Under the pieces are notes generated by a model. The model searched no databases, was not told the DNA's origin, and was given only the letters and a program-made list of their open reading frames with translations. Below are positions 13,953 through 21,351 of a stretch of DNA of 32,547 bases, one piece after another. This DNA is from Candidatus Peregrinibacteria bacterium CG1_02_54_53. Lineage in GTDB: Bacteria > Patescibacteriota > Gracilibacteria > Peribacterales > Peribacteraceae. The first letter of the stretch is position 1, and each line of letters opens with the position of its first letter. The DNA lies in the NCBI GenBank assembly GCA_001872575.1, contig MNWP01000010.1, positions 1 to 32,547 on the forward strand, written 5' to 3'. The translations under genes and the position numbers were made by a program.

Positions 13953-14705
13953 ATGACTCAGCACCACGCAGACCTTCAGCAGGCGCTCGCCGCCCATGAG
14001 GAAGCCGATATCCACGGCTCGCGATTGCGCGAGTACATTCAAGATATCGTGTTGGGCGGTAACGACGGCATTGTCACCACCTTCGCGGTGGTGGCGGGCA
14101 CAGCAGGCGCACGACTGCCCTCGATGGTGGTGATCATCCTCGGACTTGCCAATCTGCTGGCCGACGGCATTTCGATGGGCGCGGGTGTCTATGTCTCACT
14201 CAAGTCGGAACGCGACCGCTACGTGCGGCTGCGCAAAGAGGAGGCACAGGAAATCGACGATGATCCCGAAATTGAGCGTGAAGAGGTGCGCCGAGCATTC
14301 AGACAGAAGGGATTCAGCGGCGAAATGCTCGAGAACGTCGTCATAACGATCACCGCCGACAGGGAGCGCTGGGTCGATGCCATGATGCACGAAGAGCACG
14401 GCCTCGCCGGATCCGAACACGAACGACCCTTGCTCAAGGGATTCATGACGTTCTGCTCATTCGCCTTCTTCGGTGCCATCCCGCTGATCCCCTACCTCCT
14501 ACAGTTGCCTGAATCCATCCAATTTGAATCTGCCCTCGTCTCAACGACTCTCGCCCTCATTCTTCTGGGGGTCACCCGCAGCACCGTCACGCGTGAGCGC
14601 ATCTTCAAGGGACCGCTCGAAATCGTGAGCATCGGCCTCGTGTGTGCGGCGGTGGCGTACGGCGTGGGTGCGGCTCTGCGTGGCGTCTTTGGCATCGTCA
14701 CATAA
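13953..14705 (+). CDS. VIT1/CCC1-family Fe(II)/Mn(II) transporter
   Basis: 250 residues. The first membrane part carries the family signature: [19 protein letters not shown] followed by [25 protein letters not shown] cytosolic acidic helical domain (about residues 90-150, rich in Glu and containing EREEVRRAF and MMHEEHG) corresponds to the metal-binding hook of VIT1. Three more membrane helices follow. VIT1 proteins move Fe2+ or Mn2+ out of the cytoplasm, by H+ exchange in plants. A role in iron or manganese detoxification is inferred. Confidence 0.88.
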   Translation: MTQHHADLQQALAAHEEADIHGSRLREYIQDIVLGGNDGIVTTFAVVAGTAGARLPSMVVIILGLANLLADGISMGAGVYVSLKSERDRYVRLRKEEAQEIDDDPEIEREEVRRAFRQKGFSGEMLENVVITITADRERWVDAMMHEEHGLAGSEHERPLLKGFMTFCSFAFFGAIPLIPYLLQLPESIQFESALVSTTLALILLGVTRSTVTRERIFKGPLEIVSIGLVCAAVAYGVGAALRGVFGIVT

Positions 14706-14776
14706 GTGACCTGCGATCATCTGATCCTAAAACATGTATCGAGTTCCTTTCGCCAAAACCCCAACTAAAAAGGCAC

Positions 14777-14804
14777 TTGTCCGAAAAACGTCCTTTTCTA
14801 TGAT
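14777..14804 (+). promoter_or_regulatory. Promoter of the multispan membrane protein gene
   Basis: TTGTCC (14777-14782), 16 bp, TATGAT (14799-14804), then ATG at 14811 after six bases: leaderless spacing. The spacer overlaps a weak inverted repeat. Confidence 0.65.
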
Positions 14805-14810
14805 AACCAA

Positions 14811-16580
14811 ATGAGAGAGAATGAATCAGTGGCAGAAAACCCAACCGATCTCCGGACAAGAGACATTCTTCTCTTTACCGCAGCGGTATTTATCCTATCG
14901 GCAAATGTTGTCACAATTTATTACCTTCTGCTGAACCAAGATATATTTGTAAATGGATTCTGGGTGATGTTGCGCGAATTCCGCGGTCAATTGCTGCAGC
15001 ATCCAAACGGCGCAGCCACAACCCTGTTCCGAAGTATGCAACACAACACATATAACGACTTGGGCATAGTACCACTGCTCCCCCTTTCTTTCGTCTTCGG
15101 TCTCAATCGCTTGGGATACACCCTCAACCTCGTCAATGTATATTTCATTCCTTCATTTGTTATATATTTCATACTCATCGATGCGATTTACAAACAGAAC
15201 GATAGAAGATTCTTGTTGATGGGTGGCCTTAGTATCGCACTCATCTACTTCGCACAGCCTCACTTTTGGTATCTTACCTTCAGAGGACACATCGACATCG
15301 GAGTGCTGATTATGCTGAACGGAATCATTCTCTTCCTCTTCCATCATCCAATACGGAAACAACGGCTCTATCATTTGCTGTTGCTGGGACTGTTGTGTGC
15401 AATAGCGATCCTCTTCCGTCGCTGGCTCTCCATCTGGATCACTGCGCTATTCGTTTCGCTGGCCGGGGAACAATGTTGCTTATGGTTATGCAGGAAAATC
15501 CACAGAAGAGAATTTTTCTATTCATGTCTTAAGCTGTTTTTGGCCGCTCTGTGTGCACTGGCACTCCTTCTTGTCTTCGCATGGTCAGTCACCATCACAG
15601 CGCTTTCGACCAATTATCACGAACTCTATTCCGCATATGGCTCGTCGGGCAATTTCTTCACTGGTTTCTGGTCAACCATTCAGGTTCTCGGTTTGTCCTC
15701 CGTTGTCATTGCGCTGGTGTCAATCATGTACTCTTTCGCACGTTTTCCTGCTGTGCGTTCCCTCATTGTCTTTCTCGTAGTGCAGTCTCTGGTCTTCTTC
15801 GTACTGTTTTTTAGGATTCAACGCTTCGACCCACATCACTTCCTCGGCTTACTACCCGTTATTCTTCTCAGTACCGGCTTGTGCGTATCCGATATTCTCC
15901 TGAGAATCCGCAGTCTAATACTTCGGTTACTAATTTTTGTCATCATCGCATATTTCGTCTTGTCGAACATACTGACCGCATTTTTCTTTCCCCATTACAT
16001 ACACCCATTCACAACACTATCACCGCACTTCTTTACTTCTATGCGCCTGCTGCCACGCGTACGGGAGGATATGAATGAATTCAACAAACTACGGATGACA
16101 CTCAATACATTGATTGATGAATCGCCGGGACGCATTTATGTTCTTTCGGACGGAAGTGTCCTTAAATTTCAATTACTGCAATATGCATATGTATCTTTCC
16201 TCGATGGACCAGATCAAGTGAATAAAAATACCAACATGACAGCTGTTGTTGACAAGGTGAATGGCTTTCCTCAGAACTTTTTTACTGCGAAATACGTTGT
16301 TGTGGCCAATCCCATTTTGAGCCTCATCAAACCGGAAGATTCGCAGGTGATGCACATATTGGCGGATGCGCTCCTGCAGGGAAAAACATTCGCACACTCT
16401 TATGACAAACGTCCCGAAGAATTTCATCTCGATCGTGGAGTGACAGTCAGCATATTCGAGCGTAAAAGGCCAATAAGAAAAACTGACATTGCGAAGCTCT
16501 CATCTGAATTTCGTGCAATATACCCTGATCATCCCAAAATTTTTTCTATCTCTGTACCCCAAAACCTACTCTCTGAGTAG
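14811..16580 (+). CDS. Multispan membrane protein, possible GT-C glycosyltransferase
   Basis: 589 residues. About 11-12 hydrophobic segments occupy residues 18-420, followed by a soluble C-terminal domain of some 150 residues (LNTLIDESPGRIYVLSDGS). This layout, with a long polar first loop containing FWVMLREFRGQLLQHP, fits GT-C enzymes that use lipid-linked sugars, but the acidic DD/ED motif expected in the first loop is not clear, so the call is tentative. The gene has lower G+C and more AT-rich codons than its neighbours, suggesting transfer from elsewhere. It has its own leaderless-type promoter and a hairpin over its stop codon. Confidence 0.55.
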   Translation: MRENESVAENPTDLRTRDILLFTAAVFILSANVVTIYYLLLNQDIFVNGFWVMLREFRGQLLQHPNGAATTLFRSMQHNTYNDLGIVPLLPLSFVFGLNRLGYTLNLVNVYFIPSFVIYFILIDAIYKQNDRRFLLMGGLSIALIYFAQPHFWYLTFRGHIDIGVLIMLNGIILFLFHHPIRKQRLYHLLLLGLLCAIAILFRRWLSIWITALFVSLAGEQCCLWLCRKIHRREFFYSCLKLFLAALCALALLLVFAWSVTITALSTNYHELYSAYGSSGNFFTGFWSTIQVLGLSSVVIALVSIMYSFARFPAVRSLIVFLVVQSLVFFVLFFRIQRFDPHHFLGLLPVILLSTGLCVSDILLRIRSLILRLLIFVIIAYFVLSNILTAFFFPHYIHPFTTLSPHFFTSMRLLPRVREDMNEFNKLRMTLNTLIDESPGRIYVLSDGSVLKFQLLQYAYVSFLDGPDQVNKNTNMTAVVDKVNGFPQNFFTAKYVVVANPILSLIKPEDSQVMHILADALLQGKTFAHSYDKRPEEFHLDRGVTVSIFERKRPIRKTDIAKLSSEFRAIYPDHPKIFSISVPQNLLSE

Positions 16581-16581
16581 G
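16565..16581 (+). terminator. Hairpin over the stop codon of the membrane protein gene
   Basis: CCTACTC and GAGTAGG pair around TCT; the TAG stop lies in the 3' arm. It is followed by GGCTGGTTTT rather than a clean T-run, so terminator function is plausible but not strong. Confidence 0.45.
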
Positions 16582-16645
16582 GGCTGGTTTTCGGGAAATG
16601 CCAATGCCTAGGCACACGACCGCAAGACGTTTACTATAGACACGT

Positions 16646-17635
16646 ATGGCTGCCATTACGTTTCTCGAAGTGGATCCGGAAGATGCCGTGCTAGTGAAGA
16701 GTATTTTCTCCGATGCGCTGATCCTCAAGGAACCTCTGGCCGGCGAGGGAGTGATGGAACAGTGTGCCGATGCGGAAATTCTCTCATGCTTCATCTACTC
16801 CAAAATCACAAACGACACGCTCGCACAACTGCCGAAACTGAAGTTGCTCATCACGCGCTCCGTGGGCTTCGACCACATTGATCTGGAAGCCTGCAAGGCA
16901 CGCAAGATCGTCGTCTGCCACGTACCCGACTACGGTTCTCACGTGATTGCAGAACACGTCTTTGCCTTGTTGCTCTCGACCATGCGTCACATCACCGAGG
17001 GGGAGAAACGGGTGGAGGGCGGCACTTTCGACTATCACGGGCTGAAAGGCATGACCTTGCGCGGCAAAACCATCGGCATCGTGGGAACCGGCAAGATCGG
17101 TCGTCGTGTCGCGCAGGCCGCTCACGGCTTCGGCATGCGTATCATCGCCTTTGACCGCTGTCGCACACTCGAGCTTTCGGATCTGCTCGGCTTGGAATAC
17201 GTTTCATTGGAAGAACTCTTGAAACAGAGCGATATCATCACGCTGCACTTACCGGCAATCCCCGAAGCGGAGCACATGATCAATGATGCCGCCATCGCCC
17301 GGATGAAGCAGGGAGTCATTCTCGTCAATACCGCACGCGGGTCGCTCATCGACTCCAAGGCACTGCTGCGTGGACTGAAAGGGGGAAAAATCCGCTACGC
17401 CCTGCTCGATGTGCTCGAGCACGAAAAGAACTTCGCCGAAAATAAGGAACTCATCGATCATCCGAACGTGGTGACCACGCCGCACATCGGATTCTACGCC
17501 GACGACAGCGTGACGAGCATATTCACCGATTGTTTCGAAACCATCCGCCAGTGGCAATTCGGTCAGGTGCCCGAACACGTCATCAAACCGACGACCAGGG
17601 TATGTGACCTGCCGGGCATCAAAAAGCCTGCGTGA
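16646..17635 (+). CDS. D-isomer 2-hydroxyacid dehydrogenase (D-lactate dehydrogenase-like)
   Basis: 329 residues. The NAD-binding motif GIVGTGKIGRRVAQAA lies near residue 140, followed by the acidic Asp (FDR) that favours NADH. The catalytic Arg is in NTARGSLID, the Glu in DVLEHEKNF and the His in TTPHIGFY. RSVGFDHIDLEACKARKI and HVPDYGSHVIAEH place it in the D-LDH/phosphoglycerate/glycerate dehydrogenase group. Reduction of pyruvate to D-lactate in fermentation is the most likely job, but the substrate cannot be read from the sequence. The ATG at 16646 lies eight bases after TACTAT (16632-16637). Confidence 0.82.
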   Translation: MAAITFLEVDPEDAVLVKSIFSDALILKEPLAGEGVMEQCADAEILSCFIYSKITNDTLAQLPKLKLLITRSVGFDHIDLEACKARKIVVCHVPDYGSHVIAEHVFALLLSTMRHITEGEKRVEGGTFDYHGLKGMTLRGKTIGIVGTGKIGRRVAQAAHGFGMRIIAFDRCRTLELSDLLGLEYVSLEELLKQSDIITLHLPAIPEAEHMINDAAIARMKQGVILVNTARGSLIDSKALLRGLKGGKIRYALLDVLEHEKNFAENKELIDHPNVVTTPHIGFYADDSVTSIFTDCFETIRQWQFGQVPEHVIKPTTRVCDLPGIKKPA

Positions 17636-17650
17636 GATGAATCGGCTTTT
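17622..17650 (+). terminator. Weak terminator after the dehydrogenase gene
   Basis: AAAAGCC (17622-17628) pairs with GGCTTTT (17644-17650) across the stop codon, with the T-run forming part of the stem. The loop is 15 bases, so stability is modest. Confidence 0.4.
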
Positions 17651-17687
17651 GCCTTCATAGAATCGCTTCAAATAGGCCCTTAGGCCT

Positions 17688-17715
17688 TTGACAAAGCCAA
17701 ACGGGCCTGTAAACT
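17688..17715 (+). promoter_or_regulatory. Promoter of the zinc-ribbon protein gene
   Basis: A perfect TTGACA (17688-17693), 16 bp, TAAACT (17710-17715). The -35 box sits inside a small palindrome, CTTTG-A-CAAAG (17686-17696), and an AGGCC/GGCCT inverted repeat lies just upstream (17674-17687); either could be an operator. Unlike most genes here, this one has a leader of about 90 bases before its ATG. Confidence 0.65.
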
Positions 17716-17810
17716 GGCCCTGCAAAGTCCTTCGAACAGACGCTATCGGTAACCACGAGAAACCTGGTAGAAGGAATAGCGCATTTACTTCCTTCTTTCC
17801 ATTTCTCTGT

Positions 17811-18083
17811 ATGGCAGATCAACAGATCACCTGCCGCGACTGCGGTGCCGCATTCACGTTCACGGAGGGCGAACAAGAGTTCTACGCCTCCAGGAACCTC
17901 AACGCGCCACAGCGCTGCAAGGATTGCCGCAACAAGCGCAAGGATGAGCGGAACCAAAAGTTCGACGCTGTCTGCGCCCAGTGTGGTGCCGAGTGTCAGG
18001 TGCCGTTCAAGCCGAAGCCGGAGTCTGAAGGAGGCCGTCCCGTGCTCTGCACGGCGTGCTTCCGGGCTTCGAAGGCTGCGTAA
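17811..18083 (+). CDS. Zinc-ribbon protein with two CxxC pairs
   Basis: 90 residues. The first half, ITCRDCGAAFTFTEGEQEFY ... CKDCRNKRK, matches the small zf-trcl-type zinc ribbon found in many CPR and other bacterial genomes. The second half, CAQCGAECQVPFKP ... CTACF, is another CxxC/CxxC ribbon. Nucleic-acid or ribosome contact is the usual guess for such basic proteins, but no function is established. The start ATG at 17811 follows a CT-rich leader. A classical terminator follows, so the gene is monocistronic and probably well expressed. Confidence 0.85.
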   Translation: MADQQITCRDCGAAFTFTEGEQEFYASRNLNAPQRCKDCRNKRKDERNQKFDAVCAQCGAECQVPFKPKPESEGGRPVLCTACFRASKAA

Positions 18084-18106
18084 TCGCTTCCTTTCGACTT
18101 CAAGAG

Positions 18107-18131
18107 AGCCCCGCATTGCGGGGCTTTTTTT
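18107..18131 (+). terminator. Strong intrinsic terminator
   Basis: AGCCCCGC-ATT-GCGGGGCT: an eight-pair GC-rich stem with a 3-base loop, followed by a T-run that begins at the last stem base (18125-18131). It ends the zinc-ribbon gene. Confidence 0.95.
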
Positions 18132-18200
18132 GTTATTGTGCACCGCAGAAAAAACTCCCCTTCACAACGAAAAAACTTTTGCTACTATGACCTCCATTTT

Positions 18201-18710
18201 ATGGCCCTCTGGACTTCTCGCATCGCGCTGTTCCTCGTGCTCCTCACCTCTGCTACGCCTGGGTGGGCGCTCATGATCGAAACGCCGCGCAAAGAATTCA
18301 CCGAACGTGAGAAAGAGCGAATTCTGCTCCCCTGCAAACGAGCAACCCCCGATCGTCGCATTCGTTGCGAAGTGCGCGAGATGAAGCGTGCCGAAGCGGA
18401 ATGGGGCATGAGCAATCCAGTGAACGCCTACGACGTCTACAACTGGATGGATCTGGGCGGGCAGCAGCTTCGAAACCGACTGCAACAGGAGCGCCTGCAA
18501 GCTTTTACAGAGCACTGGCGGCAAACACGTAAGGTCTACAGTGCATTTGAACCGACCGATGATGTAAACACCCAGCGCCTTCCCTATGTGAACGCCATCC
18601 GCGAGAGCCGTTTAGACTGCATGTACGCACGACATGGCCATGCGCGTGCACTCTGCTTCGACATTCAGATAGACCTATCGCAGAAAATGATGCGCACCCC
18701 GCCACGCTAA
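18201..18710 (+). CDS. Secreted protein of unknown function, 169 aa
   Basis: The ATG at 18201 opens a typical signal peptide: a short basic start, the hydrophobic core IALFLVLLTSA, and likely cleavage after GWA. A TACTAT box lies 12 bases upstream (18183-18188). The mature part is charged and helical, with four cysteines that could form two disulfides (LLPCKR, IRCEVRE, LDCMYARHGHARALC). The longer frame starting at 18138 lies in the preceding terminator region and is less likely. I do not recognise the family. Confidence 0.6.
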   Translation: MALWTSRIALFLVLLTSATPGWALMIETPRKEFTEREKERILLPCKRATPDRRIRCEVREMKRAEAEWGMSNPVNAYDVYNWMDLGGQQLRNRLQQERLQAFTEHWRQTRKVYSAFEPTDDVNTQRLPYVNAIRESRLDCMYARHGHARALCFDIQIDLSQKMMRTPPR

Positions 18711-18726
18711 GCCGGCACGAAGACGG

Positions 18727-18755
18727 TTGACTCCCGAAACACCCGATACTACAGT
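18727..18755 (+). promoter_or_regulatory. Putative promoter of the aspartokinase leader
   Basis: TTGACT (18727-18732), 17 bp, TACAGT (18750-18755). Initiation near 18762 would give a leader of about 145 bases before the aspartokinase start, long for this window. Confidence 0.5.
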
Positions 18756-18789
18756 CACTCTGCCAATGCGCCACTCGTCGCTCCCATCC

Positions 18790-18846
18790 ATGAAGAAGGC
18801 GACCAAGAAGAACTCCACTCATCTGGAGGCGTGGTTGCGTAGGTAA
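18790..18846 (+). CDS. Possible 18-residue leader peptide, Lys-rich
   Basis: ATG at 18790 to TAA at 18844-18846 encodes MKKATKKNSTHLEAWLRR. Four of the first seven residues are Lys and two Thr are present, in the codons favoured by genes here. It lies between a promoter and a hairpin upstream of an aspartokinase, a pathway typically controlled by Lys and Thr. That position suggests an attenuation leader, but an ORF this short may be chance. Confidence 0.35.
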   Translation: MKKATKKNSTHLEAWLRR

Positions 18847-18874
18847 ACATCTTTCTCTCCTTCCTTCCCCACCA

Positions 18875-18896
18875 CCCTCCAGAGACCAATGGAGGG
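18875..18896 (+). promoter_or_regulatory. Hairpin masking the aspartokinase ribosome-binding site
   Basis: CCCTCCA (18875-18881) pairs with TGGAGGG (18890-18896) around an 8-base loop. The 3' arm covers most of GGAGGGG (18891-18897; first base counted as the G of the ATG at 18889), one of very few SD-like sequences in the window, nine bases before the ATG at 18907. Pairing would block initiation. Confidence 0.5.
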
Positions 18897-18906
18897 GATT
18901 TCGCCT

Positions 18907-20598
18907 ATGGCACACCGCAATACTCCACCACCGGCAAACGGGTACGATGCCCTGCTCAACAATGACGTCTACGTTACGAAGATCGGAGGCGACAACGCGG
19001 GCAAGCTCGCCTCAAATGCCAATATCGTTCACAGACGTGCACAGAACATGCGCACGCAAATACTTGCGGTCTCTGCCATCCGCAGCTCTCATCCGAGTTT
19101 TTCGGATATGACGCATCCTTTCGTCATCGAAAAGGAGCTTGCCACGAACGGAAAGAGGAAACCGGGTTTCAACACGACATCGCATCTCATCGCCATCGCC
19201 CGGGCGCTGGCCCGCAATGACCGTCCGGCTGCGGAGGACATGGCAGGTCGGATCTCCGCATTCACCCGATCGATCGTCGACGGTGAGGTGATACAGGATG
19301 GATTGATGGAGGATCGCGAGCGTACGCGCGCCCGACTTCAGGGATGTATCACTCGGACAATCGACGATCCCGATGACCCGCATTCGCTCCAATCTCTGAT
19401 CAGTAATGCGCATCCTGCACATATCCGACACGTTGGAGAAGATTGGTTGCTCACGGAAGGAAACCATTCGCAATCGATTACGGGCATCGGCGAACGTCTC
19501 GCGCAATCGGTGACACGAACGTACTTCGAAGGACGCAACGTGCCGTCGGCAGAACTCGATAACGGAGATGAGCAGACCATCTACTCCATGATGTGGCAGG
19601 GGGACGTGAGCGGGGCACGAGGGCAGCTCTGCGAAAATCTGCGACAATCACTGCAACGAACGCTGTCATCTCGTCGTGTCCTGATTGCCGGCGGATACGC
19701 GCCTCCCCTTGGAACCGAACGTGGCTACAGTGACAAAACAGGGGCGCTCATCGCGCACGTGGTTCATCAACTGGGCCAACAGATTGTCTATCTGATCGAA
19801 AAAGCGAAGCCCATCATGTCGGCGGATCCGAATAATGTGCATGGAACGCGCGTGATACCAAACATGACCCCTTTCCTTGCAAAGGAACTTTTCGGCAATG
19901 CTCGAGGAGCCGATGCCGGCGCACTCCATCCTGAAGCCCTCGATATGCTCGCAGAGGACGACATTCCGATCGTCGTACTGAATGCAGAAGAGGAGCCTGC
20001 TCCGCACAACACCACACTCATTCAGGCATTCAATCCGGAACCGAACGGTGTCGAGATTGTGCACAGCAGGTCCGTTCCCTTCGCGCTCCAAATCGTCACA
20101 GGAAAGATGATCGGCCAAACGGGGTTCGAGGAAGATATTGCCCGTTGGTTCGCCGAGCACAACGTGTCGATTCAGCATATCGCCACGAGTGAAGGATCGA
20201 TCTCATACACGTTCGATAACGGAAAGGAGTCCGCCGCCACAGTCGCAGCGCTTCGTCAGCATGTGCATGATCGCTACGGCGTGAATGGCGAGGAGGTCAT
20301 TCAGGCTGTCGATCATCTGGCCGTCGTATACTGTCTGGGCAATGACATGCGCACTCCGGGGCAGGCCGAAAAGGCGACCTTCGCTCTGCATGGGGCCGGC
20401 GTGAATATCCGTATGATCACGCAGGGACTCAACCAATCGGTCATGGCATTTCTCGTCGACAAAGACGATGCCTCCCGTGCCGTGCAGGCCTTGCATGACA
20501 TCTTCATCACGCTTCCTGATGGAGTCTATCGAATCCTGATGGACGAGACTCGCCTGAGGATCGCCGGTGCCGTTACGGCCCTCAGGCAGCAAATGTGA
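18907..20598 (+). CDS. Divergent aspartate kinase with C-terminal ACT domains
   Basis: 563 residues from the ATG at 18907, which sits nine bases after GGAGGGG; an ATG at 18889 is in frame but would lie within that SD. The kinase motif VTKIGGD (23-29; KFGGTS in normal enzymes), GGYAPPLGTERGYSDKTGA (normally a GRGGSD-type sequence), SADPNNV, and ARGADAGALHPEALDML follow in the right order. The C-terminal ~160 residues form two ACT-like repeats (VTGKMIGQTGFEEDIARWF; AVVYCLGNDM) that usually bind Lys or Thr. The product would make aspartyl phosphate for Lys/Thr/Met or diaminopimelate synthesis. Several active-site positions differ, so activity is inferred. Confidence 0.8.
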   Translation: MAHRNTPPPANGYDALLNNDVYVTKIGGDNAGKLASNANIVHRRAQNMRTQILAVSAIRSSHPSFSDMTHPFVIEKELATNGKRKPGFNTTSHLIAIARALARNDRPAAEDMAGRISAFTRSIVDGEVIQDGLMEDRERTRARLQGCITRTIDDPDDPHSLQSLISNAHPAHIRHVGEDWLLTEGNHSQSITGIGERLAQSVTRTYFEGRNVPSAELDNGDEQTIYSMMWQGDVSGARGQLCENLRQSLQRTLSSRRVLIAGGYAPPLGTERGYSDKTGALIAHVVHQLGQQIVYLIEKAKPIMSADPNNVHGTRVIPNMTPFLAKELFGNARGADAGALHPEALDMLAEDDIPIVVLNAEEEPAPHNTTLIQAFNPEPNGVEIVHSRSVPFALQIVTGKMIGQTGFEEDIARWFAEHNVSIQHIATSEGSISYTFDNGKESAATVAALRQHVHDRYGVNGEEVIQAVDHLAVVYCLGNDMRTPGQAEKATFALHGAGVNIRMITQGLNQSVMAFLVDKDDASRAVQALHDIFITLPDGVYRILMDETRLRIAGAVTALRQQM

Positions 20599-20635
20599 TT
20601 GGAAACGAATGCTCCATAATCACAAAGGAACGCCC

Positions 20636-20664
20636 TTGCTCTGTACCTATGGGGTAGGTATGAT
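20636..20664 (+). promoter_or_regulatory. Promoter with CsoR-like operator at the head of the copper island
   Basis: TTGCTC (20636-20641), 17 bp, TATGAT (20659-20664). The spacer is nearly filled by TACCTATGGGGTAGGTA (20644-20660), an inverted repeat with arms TACCTA/TAGGTA that contains TACC-N4-GGGTA, like known CsoR operators. Repressor bound there would exclude RNA polymerase. The ATG of the next gene begins four bases after the -10 box. Confidence 0.7.
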
Positions 20665-20668
20665 TCTT

Positions 20669-20878
20669 ATGATGGAAAGACCGGAGAAAATCTTTTGGGG
20701 TCTGGTCGTCACCGCGATTCTCTACCATATGCTTGCTCCTTCCTTCGAAGGCGGCGGTGCAACCGCTCAGGCGATTGGCGCGGATCCCGTTGCGCAAATC
20801 GATGAACAGGCACTCCCCTCGGGTTCCTGCAATGCCGGCGGAGGCGGATGCGGATGCGGCGGAGCCCTCCTTCCTTGA
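20669..20878 (+). CDS. Small membrane protein with Gly/Cys-rich metal-binding-like tail
   Basis: 69 residues from the first of two tandem ATGs (20669, 20672). One membrane helix spans about residues 8-24 (FWGLVVTAILYHMLA). The C-terminus reads GSCNAGGGGCGCGG, with Cys54, Cys61 and Cys63, a flexible soft-metal site. The promoter overlaps a CsoR-like palindrome, so induction by copper is likely. No signal cleavage site is evident, so it should stay anchored with the Cys tail on one face. I know no named family; a copper-binding role is inferred from the Cys tail and the operator. Confidence 0.6.
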   Translation: MMERPEKIFWGLVVTAILYHMLAPSFEGGGATAQAIGADPVAQIDEQALPSGSCNAGGGGCGCGGALLP

Positions 20879-20903
20879 AATCCCCATCCAAACACCCTAC
20901 ACT
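20875..20903 (+). promoter_or_regulatory. Internal promoter within the copper island
   Basis: TTGAAA (20875-20880) overlaps the preceding stop codon; 17 bp later comes TACACT (20898-20903), then ATG at 20913 after nine bases. No CsoR-like palindrome is visible in it, so it may be constitutive. Confidence 0.55.
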
Positions 20904-20912
20904 TGGGCATTC

Positions 20913-21293
20913 ATGCGCACATTCCTCCTCGTTGCCATCGGCCTTCAGACCTTCTTCGGAACCGGATGCCGGACGGCACTCGCGCATGCACAGGAATCTG
21001 CAACCGAGACGGAAATGGCCGCACCGACGCGTGATTCTCATGAGACGTGTGGGCAGGAAAGTACCGAGCCGGATGATGACGAGGGCGGTCTTCCTTGTCT
21101 TGGCCACTGCCTCGCCGAGGCAACGCAGCGCTCGGTGAGTGATTCTTCTGTGCAGCTGCCGACGATCGCATCGCTTGCGCTGGGCTACTCCGCTCAATCC
21201 CCTGTTCCTTCTTCAGAGCAAAAATGCAACCTTGCGGTGTTTCCCTGTTCCCTTTCACCGCCACCAATCGATACGGTCGTGCTGAGACAATAG
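20913..21293 (+). CDS. Secreted Cys-containing protein of the copper island
   Basis: 126 residues. The N-terminus MRTFLLVAIGLQTFFGTGC is a signal peptide, perhaps with a lipobox-like end, and ALAHA is an alternative cleavage site. The mature part is acidic and has HETCGQE and GLPCLGHCLAEA, then a Pro/Ser-rich region with two more cysteines. Small extracytoplasmic Cys/His proteins of this type often sit beside copper genes, but I cannot place it in a family. The shape suggests a periplasmic or surface metal-binding factor. Confidence 0.55.
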   Translation: MRTFLLVAIGLQTFFGTGCRTALAHAQESATETEMAAPTRDSHETCGQESTEPDDDEGGLPCLGHCLAEATQRSVSDSSVQLPTIASLALGYSAQSPVPSSEQKCNLAVFPCSLSPPPIDTVVLRQ

Positions 21294-21351
21294 AGAGAAG
21301 GAAAGCGCATATTGTGCGCTTGTTTCACTATTCCTTCCCCTTCTCTTCTCC

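Noticed and set aside
18889-18906. Upstream ATG as aspartokinase start
   Set aside because: It lies inside the likely SD and hairpin; the ATG at 18907 has correct SD spacing.
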